Of a stretch of DNA of 64,000 nucleotides, positions 35,714 through 44,544 are shown piece by piece; positions within the stretch are counted from its first letter, which is position 1, and each line of letters begins with the position of its first letter. The stretch is from Frigidibacter sp. RF13 (GTDB taxonomy: Bacteria > Pseudomonadota > Alphaproteobacteria > Rhodobacterales > Rhodobacteraceae): assembly GCF_026626305.1 (NCBI RefSeq), contig NZ_JAPNUE010000002.1, positions 124,001-188,000 on the forward strand, read 5' to 3'. The notes under the pieces are model-generated. The model saw nothing but the letters and a program-made list of their open reading frames with translations, ran no database searches and was not told the DNA's origin. The translations under genes and the position numbers were made by a program.

Positions 35714-36668
35714 CGGGGCCCCCGGCGCGGAATGTGAGGCCGAAAAGCGGGGGCGCGCCGCGGTTCGCGGCCTGCGGCCGCTGGCTGCGGGAAAGCCTGA
35801 GGTGGACGCGCAGGAGGTCGGCAGCGATGTCGAAGCGCCCCGCCTCCATCTGGTCGAGGATGCCGAGATGTTCCTGCATGGCCTGGCGCAGGCGCACGAC
35901 ATTGAGGCGGGTCGAGGTGCCGGGCAGGTCGCGCAGGCGCAGGTGGCCAAGGAGCGCCTCGCCCAGAAAGCGGTTCGCGGCGCCGCGCGCGATGAGGCCG
36001 TGGAATTCGCTGTCGAGCGACTGGAAGGCGCGCGGGTCGAGCCGGTGGTCGGGTTCAGCCAGGAAGCCGATCATCGCGCGGCGCAGCGCCGCGGCGCGGT
36101 CGGGGTCGAAGCGGAAGCCGGGGGCGAGCGCTGCGGGTTCGAGAATAAGGCGGAAGTCGTAGCTGTCGGCCTGTGATTCGGGGTCGTCGGGCAGGGGGGA
36201 GAAGAGCCAGGACTGGCCGGGCGCGCGCGTCACGAGCCCGTCCTCGGCCAGTTTTCCCAGTGCCTGGGTGACGGCGGAGCGGGCGGCGGAATAACGGCGC
36301 ATGAGTTCGCCCACGGTCACGGTTTCGTCGAGCCGCCGGCCGGCACGGTCGCGCAGGATGCGGGCGGTCAGGTCGCGGTCGCTGGTCTGGGGAAGCGTGT
36401 TCGACAGCGCCGAGGCGGTCGAGAAGGCGGGGGCGAGGCGGTAGCCCGCATCGCCCGTGTGGGTCACAAGCCCTTCGGTCACAAGCAGATTCAGCGCGGC
36501 CCTGACCGGCGTGCGCGAAACGTTGCAAGCGGTCGCCAGCGCCTGTTCGGGCAGATGGGCGCCGGGGCCAAGGCCGCGCGCGCGGACATGGTCGAGGATC
36601 TGGCGCGCGAGTTCCAGATGGCTGGCGCGAGGGCTGCGGGCGGAGGTCTTGGGCGTCGTGCTCGGCAT
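35706..36668 (-). CDS. GntR-family regulator with two winged-helix domains and an FCD domain
   Basis: The first GntR helix-turn-helix lies at about residues 17-78 (ACNVSRTPVRAALNLL). A second, weaker winged helix follows at about 98-157 (RRYSAARSAVTQALGKLAEDGLV). The C-terminal FCD-type helical domain (about 165-290) holds the acidic and His residues that usually bind a metal and an organic acid effector. The start at 36668 is the first good ATG downstream of the divergent promoter region. It overlaps the glycosyltransferase gene and is divergent from the ABC-transporter operon, which it most likely controls. Confidence 0.85.
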   Translation of the reverse strand: MPSTTPKTSARSPRASHLELARQILDHVRARGLGPGAHLPEQALATACNVSRTPVRAALNLLVTEGLVTHTGDAGYRLAPAFSTASALSNTLPQTSDRDLTARILRDRAGRRLDETVTVGELMRRYSAARSAVTQALGKLAEDGLVTRAPGQSWLFSPLPDDPESQADSYDFRLILEPAALAPGFRFDPDRAAALRRAMIGFLAEPDHRLDPRAFQSLDSEFHGLIARGAANRFLGEALLGHLRLRDLPGTSTRLNVVRLRQAMQEHLGILDQMEAGRFDIAADLLRVHLRLSRSQRPQAANRGAPPLFGLTFRAGGPDA

Positions 36669-36722
36669 CGTGCCTCGCGGGCTACCCCGGCGGTGAGGGC
36701 GGGGCAAGAAGTTTCTGTTGAC

Positions 36723-36744
36723 GTATTTTTTCGCGCAATAATAC
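36723..36744. promoter_or_regulatory. Candidate operator overlapping a promoter of the ABC/cupin operon
   Basis: This 22-base segment is an imperfect palindrome (GTATT...CGCG...AATAC; 18 of 22 positions match the complement). It lies between a TTGACG at 36718-36723 and a TACTGT at 36742-36747, 18 bases apart, which resemble the -35 and -10 of a sigma-70 promoter reading towards the binding-protein gene. A GntR protein binding here would block transcription. The call is inference from position and symmetry. Confidence 0.5.
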
Positions 36745-36838
36745 TGTAGGGTCAAGATCATCGCCGTCCAGCAATGCCATTTCGGGCGGAATTCGCGAAA
36801 AACAACCAAAACAGACAATCCAGAACAGGGGATCATCC

Positions 36839-37888
36839 ATGACCAGAATGTCTTCGACGCTTCGGACCCTTCTGACCGGAGCCGCCCTTGCCGCGCTTGC
36901 CGGACCGGCCTTCGCCGACCTCGTGATCTCGAACTGGGATGGCTATATGGCGCCGGATGCGGTGGCGAACTTCTCGGCCGAAAGCGGCGAGCCGGCCGAG
37001 ATGGTGGTGCATGCCACGAACGAAGAGATCATGGGCAAGCTCATCGCCTCGGGCGGGGCGGGCTATGATGTCGTGTTCGTCTCATCGCCCTTTGCCGAGG
37101 TTCTGAACAACCTTGGGCTTCTGGAGCCGATCGACCCGGCGCAGGTGCCGAACCTTTCCAACCTCTACCCCGAGGCGCAGGCGCTGCCGCATGATCCGGG
37201 CAATGCCTTCTCGGTGCCCTACGCCTGGGGGACGACGGGCCTGTGCTACCGGTCCGACGTGGTGAGCCCGGAGCCGACGAGCTGGAAGGATCTTCTGGCG
37301 CCGTCCGAGGCCAATGCGGGCAAGGTGACGCTTCTGGGGACCGACCGTTGGCTCTTGGCGGCTGGGTTCCTGGCGCGGGGCTATTCGGTGAATGACAGCG
37401 ATCAGGCCCATATCGACGAGGTGCAGGCGGACCTGACGGCGGCAAAGGCGACGATGCTCGCGTTCGACGACACGACCTTCTACGCAAAGCTCGTGTCGGG
37501 TGAGGCCAATCTGGTGCATGCCTGGGACGGTTGGTGCAACTACGGGATCGCGGAAAATGCGACGATCAAGTTTGCGGTGCCCACGGAAGGGTCGGACCTG
37601 TGGGTCGATACGATGGTGGTGATGAAGGCGTCCGAGAACAAGGCGGGTGCGTTCAAGTTCATCAACTACATCCTCGACGCCAACAACCATAAGTGGGCGG
37701 CGGAGAACATCCTTTACAAGGTGCCGAACCAGCCCGCGATGGAAGGGCTGGCGCCGGAGATGCTGGAGCAGTTCCCCAACATGGCGATGACGCCCGCGGA
37801 CCTGACGAAGTTCGAGCAGCTGCGCGATGTGGGCGAGGCGATGCGCGCCTATACGAAGGCGGTGACGGAAATCAAGGCGGCGCAATAG
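36839..37888 (+). CDS. Spermidine/putrescine-type ABC transporter binding protein
   Basis: A signal peptide (MTRMSSTLRTLLTGAALAALAGPAFA) precedes a PotD/PotF-like periplasmic domain: L-V-I-S-N-W-D-G-Y-M, Y-D-V-V-F-V-S-S, and V-P-Y-A-W-G-T-T-G-L are the usual landmarks. The length of 349 residues fits. Ligands of this group are polyamines or related amines and aromatic or zwitterionic compounds; the true substrate here is not known. GGGGA precedes the start. It heads the plus-strand operon and is divergent from the GntR regulator. Confidence 0.9.
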   Translation: MTRMSSTLRTLLTGAALAALAGPAFADLVISNWDGYMAPDAVANFSAESGEPAEMVVHATNEEIMGKLIASGGAGYDVVFVSSPFAEVLNNLGLLEPIDPAQVPNLSNLYPEAQALPHDPGNAFSVPYAWGTTGLCYRSDVVSPEPTSWKDLLAPSEANAGKVTLLGTDRWLLAAGFLARGYSVNDSDQAHIDEVQADLTAAKATMLAFDDTTFYAKLVSGEANLVHAWDGWCNYGIAENATIKFAVPTEGSDLWVDTMVVMKASENKAGAFKFINYILDANNHKWAAENILYKVPNQPAMEGLAPEMLEQFPNMAMTPADLTKFEQLRDVGEAMRAYTKAVTEIKAAQ

Positions 37889-37903
37889 GTTGGCGCGCCG
37901 CTT

Positions 37904-37934
37904 CCCCGGGGGTCGGAGCGCCCGCCCCCCGGGG
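37904..37934 (+). terminator. Intercistronic hairpin after the binding-protein gene
   Basis: CCCCGGGGG (37904-37912) pairs with CCCCCGGGG (37926-37934) between the binding-protein gene and the first permease gene. A stem in this place often stabilises the upstream message or lets only part of transcription continue, giving more binding protein than permease. Confidence 0.55.
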
Positions 37935-37957
37935 GCTTACTGACAGGTGACCTCTTC

Positions 37958-38812
37958 GTGCTTTCGCAATCCCTCCGCGCGCGGCTGCTGATGGCCCCGG
38001 CCCTTCTGTGGCTGACGGCCTTCATGGTGGTGCCCTGCCTATTGATCCTCGCGCTCGGGTTCTTCCGGCGGGGGATATACGGCGGGGTCGACTATACGTT
38101 CACGTTCGAGAACTTCCGGCTGCTGGCCGATCCGCTTTATCTGGGGATCTTCCTGCATTCGGCGCGGGTCGCGGGCACGGCCACGCTGATCGCGGTCGTG
38201 GTGGGCTATGCGGCGGCCTATGCGATTGCGGGGGCGCCGCGGCGCTGGCAGGGGATGCTGCTGTTTCTGGCGGTGCTGCCCTTCTGGTCGAACTATCTCA
38301 TTCGAACCTATGCCTGGATCGTGCTTCTGAACCGCGAGGGGCTGATCACGCAAGGCTTGCGGATGCTGGGATACGAGGGCGAGCCGCCGTCGATGCTCTA
38401 TACCGAAGGCGCCGTGATCGTGGGGCTGGTCTACAACTACCTGCCCTTCGTGATCCTGGCCTGTTATGCGCCCCTTTCGCGGCTGAACCCGGAACTGGCG
38501 GAAGCCTCGCGCGATCTAGGGGCGGGGGCGTTCACGACCTTTCGCCGGGTGGTTCTGCCGCAGACTTTGGCGGGGGTGGCGGCGGGGGCGGTGTTTGTCT
38601 TTGTGCTTTCGATCGGCAACTTCATCACACCCGCACTGCTGGGCGGGGGCAAGTTCCAGATGGTGGGGAACCTCGTCTATGCGCAGTTCCTGACGGCGAA
38701 CGACTGGCCTTTCGGCGCGGCGCTGTCGATGGTGCTGATCGCGATCATGATGGTCCTGCTGATGGCGCAGGCCTGGGGCACCGCGAAGGGCATGGGGGAG
38801 CGTAATGGTTAG
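37958..38812 (+). CDS. Polyamine-type ABC transporter permease 1 (PotB/PotH-like)
   Basis: The 284-residue membrane protein has about six membrane helices (the first about 10-32). It carries the EAA coupling loop E-A-S-R-D-L-G-A-G-A-F-T-T-F-R-R-V-V-L-P near residue 185, typical of permeases that dock on PotA-like ATPases. The start is a GTG at 37958. The stop overlaps the next permease gene by eight bases. It forms the translocation channel with the permease encoded downstream. Confidence 0.9.
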   Translation: MLSQSLRARLLMAPALLWLTAFMVVPCLLILALGFFRRGIYGGVDYTFTFENFRLLADPLYLGIFLHSARVAGTATLIAVVVGYAAAYAIAGAPRRWQGMLLFLAVLPFWSNYLIRTYAWIVLLNREGLITQGLRMLGYEGEPPSMLYTEGAVIVGLVYNYLPFVILACYAPLSRLNPELAEASRDLGAGAFTTFRRVVLPQTLAGVAAGAVFVFVLSIGNFITPALLGGGKFQMVGNLVYAQFLTANDWPFGAALSMVLIAIMMVLLMAQAWGTAKGMGERNG

Positions 38813-39581
38813 GCTGGGGCGCGCCGCCCTTCTGTTGGCCGTGCTCGGCTTTCTTTACGTTCCCATTGGGGTGCTGGTGGCGCTGTCGTTCAACGAGAGC
38901 GGGTTGGCGACGGTCTGGACCGGCTTTTCGGTCCGGTGGTACGGGGCGCTTCTGGCCAATGCCGACATTCTGGCGGCTGCGCTGAACACGCTGGTCGTGG
39001 GGCTGATTTCGACGCTGGTCGCGACGGTGCTGGGAACCGCGCTGGCACTGGGCATCGAGGCGCGGGCGCGGAAGGGGCGGGCGGTCGAGGCCTTGATCTT
39101 CGCGCCGATGATCATTCCCGACATCGTTCTGGCCATCGCGCTTCTGTCCTTCTTCTCGATCCTCAAGGTGCCGATGGGGCTGCATACGATCATCCTGGCA
39201 CATGTCGTTTTCAATCTGGCCTTCGTCTCGGCGGTCGTCAGGGCGCGGCTGAAGACCTTCGACTGGTCGGTGACCGAGGCGTCGGGCGATCTGGGGGCGG
39301 ACGGGTTCACCACCTTCCGGCGGGTGACGCTGCCCCTGATCCTGCCGGCGGTGATTGCCGGGGCGCTTCTGGCCTTCACGCTGTCGGTCGACGAATTCAT
39401 CATCGCCTTCTTCACGGCGGGGGCGGGGCGATCCTCGACCACGCTGCCGATGCAGATTTTCGCGATGATCCGCTTCGGGGTGACGCCCGAGATCAACGCC
39501 TTGGCCGCACTTGTGATGGCGGTGTCGGTGACGGCGGTGACGCTGGCGCAGCGGCTGAACCGGGGGGTGATCGCGCCTTGA
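38805..39581 (+). CDS. Polyamine-type ABC transporter permease 2 (PotC/PotI-like)
   Basis: The 258-residue protein has about six membrane helices and an EAA loop [17 protein letters not shown] near residue 163. The [11 protein letters not shown] segment is typical of PotC/PotI proteins. It overlaps the preceding permease gene by eight bases. Its TGA stop overlaps the TTG start of the ATPase gene, so all are translationally coupled. Confidence 0.9.
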   Translation: MVRLGRAALLLAVLGFLYVPIGVLVALSFNESGLATVWTGFSVRWYGALLANADILAAALNTLVVGLISTLVATVLGTALALGIEARARKGRAVEALIFAPMIIPDIVLAIALLSFFSILKVPMGLHTIILAHVVFNLAFVSAVVRARLKTFDWSVTEASGDLGADGFTTFRRVTLPLILPAVIAGALLAFTLSVDEFIIAFFTAGAGRSSTTLPMQIFAMIRFGVTPEINALAALVMAVSVTAVTLAQRLNRGVIAP

Positions 39582-40561
39582 CCGTACTTCTGAACATCGA
39601 CGCAGTGACGAAGCGGTTCGGGGCGGTGATGGCCGTGGACCGGCTGTCGCTGGATATCTACGAGAACGAGTTCTTTGCACTTCTTGGCGCCTCGGGGTCG
39701 GGCAAGACGACGCTTTTGCGCATGCTGGCGGGGTTCGAGATGCCCGAGGAAGGGGCGATCCGGCTGGATGGTGCCGATGTCGCGCGGGTGCCGCCGAACA
39801 AGCGGCCAGTGAACCTGATGTTCCAGTCCTATGCGCTTTTCCCGCACATGACCGTCGAGGGAAACATCGCCTACGGGCTGGAGATGGAGCGGCTGGGGCG
39901 GGGCGAGATTGCCGCACGCGTTGGCGAGATCATGGAGAAGACCCAGCTTTCGGCGTTGGCGAAGCGCAAGCCCGATCAGCTGTCGGGCGGGCAGAAGCAG
40001 CGGGTGGCGCTGGCGCGGGCCCTGGTGAAGCGGCCAAGGCTTCTGTTGCTGGATGAGCCGTTGGGGGCCTTGGACAAGAAGCTGCGCGCGGCGATGCAGC
40101 TGGAGCTGAAGCGGTTGCAGCATGAGGTGGGGATCACCTTCATCGTCGTGACCCATGATCAGGAAGAGGCGCTGGTCATGGCCGACCGGATCGCCATCCT
40201 GAAGGACGGACGGCTGGTGCAGGTGGGCAGCCCCCACGAGGTCTATGAGGCGCCGGCGAGCCGCTATGCGGCGGACTTCATCGGGGTGACGAATTTTGTC
40301 GAGGACGGTGGCCGGGTGTTGGCGATCCGGCCCGAGCGGATCGCGCTTTTCCCCGAGGCGGCGGACCGGAAAGTCGAGGGCCGGGTGGTGGCGCGGGCCT
40401 ATCACGGGCTGGACCTGATGCTGCATGTAGCGACGGCGATGTCTGCGCAGCCGCTGATCGTGCGGGTGACGGCGGCGGGGGCCGACCGGCGGCCGGTTGC
40501 CGAGGGCGACATGGTCACGATTGGCTGGAATGATGCCGACGTGCGGATATTCACGGATTGA
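39578..40561 (+). CDS. Polyamine-type ABC transporter ATP-binding protein (PotA/PotG-like)
   Basis: The protein drives the transporter by ATP hydrolysis. Walker A is G-A-S-G-S-G-K-T-T (about residues 38-46). The Q-loop is F-Q-S-Y-A-L-F, the signature is L-S-G-G-Q-K-Q-R, Walker B is L-L-L-D-E-P, and the switch His is in V-T-H-D. A C-terminal TOBE-like regulatory domain follows. The start is a TTG at 39578 overlapping the permease stop (TTGA); the next ATG at about residue 18 lies inside the conserved domain. The length of 327 residues is a little short for PotA. Confidence 0.92.
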   Translation: MTVLLNIDAVTKRFGAVMAVDRLSLDIYENEFFALLGASGSGKTTLLRMLAGFEMPEEGAIRLDGADVARVPPNKRPVNLMFQSYALFPHMTVEGNIAYGLEMERLGRGEIAARVGEIMEKTQLSALAKRKPDQLSGGQKQRVALARALVKRPRLLLLDEPLGALDKKLRAAMQLELKRLQHEVGITFIVVTHDQEEALVMADRIAILKDGRLVQVGSPHEVYEAPASRYAADFIGVTNFVEDGGRVLAIRPERIALFPEAADRKVEGRVVARAYHGLDLMLHVATAMSAQPLIVRVTAAGADRRPVAEGDMVTIGWNDADVRIFTD

Positions 40562-40574
40562 ACAGGAGGAACTC

Positions 40575-41852
40575 ATGGCCCAGAAAACCTTCGCCTTTTT
40601 CCCTGAAGCGGCCTTTGGCCCGGCGCTGAATTCGGTGGGCATCGCCCAGGCCGTCGAGGCGCTGGGGCACAAGGCCGTGTTCCTGTCGGACCCCGGCTTC
40701 GTGCCGGTCTATGAAGGCTACGGATTCGAGGCCCATCCGGTGGCCCTGTCAGAGCCGATGCCGCCCGAGCAGATGGCGAAATTCTGGGAGGATTTCATCA
40801 ACGGCCATATCCCGAATTTCCGCAAGTCGCCCTACGACCAGATCGACAATTACGTGAAGGATTGCTGGACCGCGATCGTCGACAGCGCGAAATGGGCGCA
40901 GAAGGATTTGCCGGGCGTGCTGGCCAAGGTAAAGCCCGACGTGATTGCGGTCGACAACGTCATCCTTTTCCCGGCGATCAAGCAATATGGCGTGCCCTGG
41001 GTCAGGGTGATTTCCTGTTCGGAAAACGAGATCGAGGACGATGAAATCCCGCCGCATCTGTCGGGCTGCGGCGAGAAGGATTTCGCCTGCCATCAGGCCT
41101 ATCGGGATCACTTCAACGCGGTGATCAAGCCGATCCACGAGGATTTCAACGCCTTCCTCGCCCAGAATGGCGAGGCGGCCTATCCGATCGGCCAGTTCTT
41201 CGAGGCCTCGCCCTATATGAACCTGCTTCTCTACCCCGAGCCGGTGAAGTTCACCCGCGAGCATCCCCTGGACCCGGCGCAGTTCCAGTATCTGGAAGGT
41301 TGCGTGCGGAAGGAGGCGCCTTACGAGGTGCCGACCTTCACGAAGAACAATGATGGGCCGCTTCTCTATGTCTCGTTCGGCTCGCTTGGTGCGGGGGATA
41401 CCGATCTTCTGAAGCGGATCATTGCGGCGCTGGCGAAATCGCGGTTCCGGGCGCTGGTGAACATAGGCGACTATGGGTCGGAATATTCCGACCTGCCGGG
41501 CAATGTGCATGTCTCGAACTGGTTCCCGCAGCCGTCGGTCATTCCGCAGGTCGATGCGGTCATCCACCATGGCGGGAACAACTCGTTCACCGAATGCCTC
41601 TATTTCGCGAAGCCCGCGATCATCATGCCCTATGTCTGGGATGGGCATGACAATGCGACCCGGGTGCAGGAGACGGGGCACGGGTTCAAGATGCCGCGCT
41701 ACGACTGGACCGAGGCGGAGCTGATCGCAAAGCTGGAGACCTGCATCAGCGACAAGGCGATGGCGGCGAAGCTGGCTGCGACGTCGCGGCATATGCAAAG
41801 CCAGAACGGGCCTGCGAAGGCTGCGAAGCTGCTGGTGGGGCTGCTGAAATGA
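40575..41852 (+). CDS. GT1-type glycosyltransferase (copy B)
   Basis: This 425-residue GT-B enzyme resembles the minus-strand copy over its length: the F-A-F-F-P-E-A-A-F-G-P-A-L-N-S-V-G-I-A start, W-V-R-V-I-S-C, L-L-Y-V-S-F-G-S-L, and H-H-G-G-N-N-S-F-T-E followed by P-Y-V-W-D-G-H-D-N-A are shared. It probably glycosylates a small molecule. The start has AGGAGGA upstream. It begins 13 bases after the ATPase gene and its stop overlaps the first cupin gene by ATGA. The tight packing suggests that the glycosylated product or its acceptor is linked to the imported substrate. Confidence 0.86.
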   Translation: MAQKTFAFFPEAAFGPALNSVGIAQAVEALGHKAVFLSDPGFVPVYEGYGFEAHPVALSEPMPPEQMAKFWEDFINGHIPNFRKSPYDQIDNYVKDCWTAIVDSAKWAQKDLPGVLAKVKPDVIAVDNVILFPAIKQYGVPWVRVISCSENEIEDDEIPPHLSGCGEKDFACHQAYRDHFNAVIKPIHEDFNAFLAQNGEAAYPIGQFFEASPYMNLLLYPEPVKFTREHPLDPAQFQYLEGCVRKEAPYEVPTFTKNNDGPLLYVSFGSLGAGDTDLLKRIIAALAKSRFRALVNIGDYGSEYSDLPGNVHVSNWFPQPSVIPQVDAVIHHGGNNSFTECLYFAKPAIIMPYVWDGHDNATRVQETGHGFKMPRYDWTEAELIAKLETCISDKAMAAKLAATSRHMQSQNGPAKAAKLLVGLLK

Positions 41853-42214
41853 GCTCTGCGCCGCATCTGAAAGAGGCCTCGACCCGGACCGATCTGGTTG
41901 ACTGGGGGGCGCAGCCCGACGCCATCGAGGGCGCCTCGCAATCGACGGGACGTCTGGTGTACAAGGGGCCGGGGAACCGGCCGGAGGTGGGCATCTGGGT
42001 CTGCACACCCGGTCGCTGGCGCCTGGCCATTCCGCGCGACGAGTTCTGCTATTTCACCGCGGGCCGCGCGACCTACACCCGCGACACGGGCGAGGTTGTG
42101 GAAGTGGTGCCCGGAACGGCGGTGTTCTTCGCGGCCGGATGGGCAGGTGAGTGCGAGGTGCATGAGACGATGCGGAACAGCTATTACCTGACAGACAGGG
42201 AGGCGGGGGAATGA
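41849..42214 (+). CDS. DUF861-type cupin (copy 1)
   Basis: A 121-residue single-domain cupin. The pattern G-I-W-V-C-T-P-G, D-E-F-C, T-A-G-R-A, V-V-P-G-T-A and a late W-A-G-E-C-E-V-H-E-T-M is the DUF861 (EutQ-/ureidoglycine-like) form, in which one cysteine and acidic residues replace some of the usual His ligands. No activity can be assigned. It overlaps the glycosyltransferase stop and the next cupin start by four bases each. It shares the cupin core pattern with the two next genes. Confidence 0.85.
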   Translation: MSSAPHLKEASTRTDLVDWGAQPDAIEGASQSTGRLVYKGPGNRPEVGIWVCTPGRWRLAIPRDEFCYFTAGRATYTRDTGEVVEVVPGTAVFFAAGWAGECEVHETMRNSYYLTDREAGE

Positions 42215-42552
42215 GCACGCCCACCTGGCCCGACACCGGCACAGTACCGCTGGAAGACTGGGGGCCCAGCAAGAACGTTCTGGATGGCAGCCCGCACCTG
42301 AGCGGCCGTGTCCTGCATGTGAACCCCGACGGTTCGAGCGAATGCGGTATCTGGTCCTGCACCCCGGGCAGGCGCCGGGTGACGATCCCGAGCGATGAGT
42401 TCTGCATCTTTCTTTCCGGGCGGGGCCGCTATGTCGCCGATGACGGGCAGGAAATTGTCATCGCACCCGGGGCTGCCGTTTTCTTCAAGGCAGGCTGGAC
42501 CGGCATCTGCCACATCACCGAAACCGCCACCAAGGCCTTCATGAGCCGATAG
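42211..42552 (+). CDS. DUF861-type cupin (copy 2)
   Basis: A 113-residue cupin with the same motifs as its neighbours: E-C-G-I-W-S-C-T-P-G, D-E-F-C, L-S-G-R-G, A-P-G-A-A-V-F-F and W-T-G-I-C. It starts four bases before the stop of copy 1. The N-terminal start L-E-D-W-G is the same as in the other copies. The repeated gene suggests duplication in place followed by divergence; whether the products form a hetero-oligomer or act on successive intermediates cannot be told. Confidence 0.83.
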   Translation: MSTPTWPDTGTVPLEDWGPSKNVLDGSPHLSGRVLHVNPDGSSECGIWSCTPGRRRVTIPSDEFCIFLSGRGRYVADDGQEIVIAPGAAVFFKAGWTGICHITETATKAFMSR

Positions 42553-42559
42553 GAGCACC

Positions 42560-42907
42560 ATGACCGCGACACCATTGATGCGCAAACCGCTGGAAGAGAC
42601 CGATCTGGTGGACTGGGGCGTTATCCCGACGATGATCGAAGGAGCCTCTCACACCTCGGGCCGGGTTATTTCGAAAGGACCGAATGGCGAAAGCGAATGC
42701 GGGCTTTGGGTCTGCACGCCGGGCAAATGGGTCTGCCATGTGACGCGGGACGAGTTCTGCCATTTCCTCGAAGGGCGCTGCACCTATGTCCATGAATCGG
42801 GCGAGGTGATCGAGATCACGCCGGATACGGCGGCTTTCTTTCCGCAGGACTGGAAAGGGGTCTGCACCGTCCATGAGACGATCAAGAAAGTTTACATGAT
42901 CCGGTGA
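42560..42907 (+). CDS. DUF861-type cupin (copy 3)
   Basis: A 115-residue cupin with L-V-D-W-G, E-C-G-L-W-V-C-T-P-G, R-D-E-F-C-H-F-L-E-G-R, I-T-P-D-T-A-A-F-F and W-K-G-V-C-T-V-H-E-T motifs. It begins seven bases after copy 2 and ends over the GTG start of the aldehyde dehydrogenase gene. The conserved three Cys (in CTPG, DEFC and GxC) are kept in all three copies, which is noteworthy for cupins and may mark a shared metal or thiol site. Confidence 0.84.
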   Translation: MTATPLMRKPLEETDLVDWGVIPTMIEGASHTSGRVISKGPNGESECGLWVCTPGKWVCHVTRDEFCHFLEGRCTYVHESGEVIEITPDTAAFFPQDWKGVCTVHETIKKVYMIR

Positions 42908-44421
42908 GGCCCATGACCTTCGATCCCGACCGCCCCGCCTATTACCTCACCCCGGACTACCGGCCGCTTTCGGGCGGACGGCGGGCTGTCATCGACCCGG
43001 CAACGCTGGAGGTGGTCGGGCATGTGGCCGAGGCCGCGCCCGACGAGATGGCGGCGGTGCTGGAACGGGTGAACCGGGCGCAGGGGGAATGGAAGCGGTG
43101 GGACGCCAAGGCGCGGGCGAAGGCGCTGCATGAGCTGGCAAACCGGATCGAGGCGGCGGACCATGGCCCGGCGGCAGTGCTGATGAGCCGCGAGATGGGC
43201 AAGCCTTACCCGGAGGCGATTGGCGAGATCGCCAATGTCGCGCCGATCTTTCGGTATTACGCCGAGATGGCGCGGGACGAGGCGGGCAAGGTCGCGGGCA
43301 CGACGCAGGCCGGATCGTTCCAATATGCGCGGTATGAACCCTACGGGGTCTCGGTCCATATCATGCCGTTCAATTTTCCGGTGCTGCTGATGTGCTGGAC
43401 GGTGGCGGCGTCGCTCGCCGCCGGGAATGGCTGCGTGATCAAGCCCGCGCCGGCGACGACCTTGTCGACACTGGAATTCATGAAACATTTTAGCGGCCTG
43501 CCCGAAGGGCTGGTGGCCTGCCTGCCGGGTGGCGCGGCGCTAGCCGAGGCGCTGATCGCCTCGCCCTTGACCCATGCGGTGGCATTCACCGGGTCGGTGG
43601 CGGCGGGCCGTGCGGTGGGCGCGGCGGCGGCGAGCGCGATGAAGCCCGCGGTGATCGAGGCGGGCGGGTCTGACCCGATGATCATTTGCGACAGCGCGCC
43701 CATTGATGTGGCGGCGGCGGGGGCGGTGACGGCGGCCTTTCATCTGTCGGGGCAGGTCTGCACCTCGGCCGAGCGGTTCTATGTGCTGGACGGGGTCCAT
43801 GACGCCTTCGTCGCGGAGTTCGCCCGGCGGGCAAAGCAGCTCAGGATCGGCAACGGGCTGAAGCAAAGCGAGATCGGTCCGCTGGTCAGCGAGGCGGCGC
43901 GGGCCAAGGTCATGCGGCTGGTAGAGGATGCGCGGGCCAAGGGCGCGACGGTCGTCACGGGCGGGCGGATTCCGGATGGCCAGCCGAAGGGCTGGTTCTA
44001 TGAACCGACGATCCTGACGGGCTGCCAAGAGGGGATGGCGATCCTGAGCGAGGAGTGCTTTGGCCCGGTGGCGGCGGTCGTGCGGGTCAAGAGCTTCGAC
44101 GAGGCGATCGAGCGGGCGAATGATACGCCCTTTGGCCTCGGCGCCTCGGTCTTCACCACGCGGCTCGACGAGGCGATGGAGGCGGCGGAGCGGCTGGAAG
44201 CGGGGATGGTCTGGGTCAACAACCCGCTCATTGACAATGACGCGCTGCCGTTCGGGGGCTGGAAGGCCTCGGGCCTTGGCCGGGAACTCGGTCGGCAGGG
44301 GCTCGATGCCTTCCGGCGGTCGAAGATGGTGATCATCGACCATAAGCCCACCATCCAGGGCTGGTGGTATCCCTATCCCGACGACTGGTTCCTCGATGCG
44401 GGCGGGCGCCCGCTGTCCTAA
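42904..44421 (+). CDS. Aldehyde dehydrogenase family protein
   Basis: The NAD(P)-dependent enzyme oxidises an aldehyde to its acid. Catalytic residues are visible: Asn157 (MPFNFP), Lys180 (IKPAP), Glu252 (IEAGG) and the nucleophile Cys286 (GQVCTSAERF). The length of 505 residues is near the usual. The start is a GTG at 42904 overlapping the stop of cupin 3, or the ATG at 42913. It is the last gene of the operon and would act on an aldehyde intermediate of the pathway. Confidence 0.93.
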   Translation: MRPMTFDPDRPAYYLTPDYRPLSGGRRAVIDPATLEVVGHVAEAAPDEMAAVLERVNRAQGEWKRWDAKARAKALHELANRIEAADHGPAAVLMSREMGKPYPEAIGEIANVAPIFRYYAEMARDEAGKVAGTTQAGSFQYARYEPYGVSVHIMPFNFPVLLMCWTVAASLAAGNGCVIKPAPATTLSTLEFMKHFSGLPEGLVACLPGGAALAEALIASPLTHAVAFTGSVAAGRAVGAAAASAMKPAVIEAGGSDPMIICDSAPIDVAAAGAVTAAFHLSGQVCTSAERFYVLDGVHDAFVAEFARRAKQLRIGNGLKQSEIGPLVSEAARAKVMRLVEDARAKGATVVTGGRIPDGQPKGWFYEPTILTGCQEGMAILSEECFGPVAAVVRVKSFDEAIERANDTPFGLGASVFTTRLDEAMEAAERLEAGMVWVNNPLIDNDALPFGGWKASGLGRELGRQGLDAFRRSKMVIIDHKPTIQGWWYPYPDDWFLDAGGRPLS

Positions 44422-44471
44422 TCTCTCAGGATCGGTACTTTCCCGCGCGTCTGGGCGCGTCCGATCAGCCG

Positions 44472-44496
44472 GACCGGGGCTGGCGCCCGCCCGGTC
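44472..44496 (+). terminator. Weak hairpin after the aldehyde dehydrogenase gene
   Basis: GACCGGG (44472-44478) pairs with CCCGGTC (44490-44496) about 50 bases after the stop, with no clear U-tract. It may end the operon before the RND adaptor genes. Confidence 0.4.
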
Positions 44497-44544
44497 ATCA
44501 GCTATGCTGAGCTCAATCATACAGCGTCTTGGGGTGGTTCAAAG

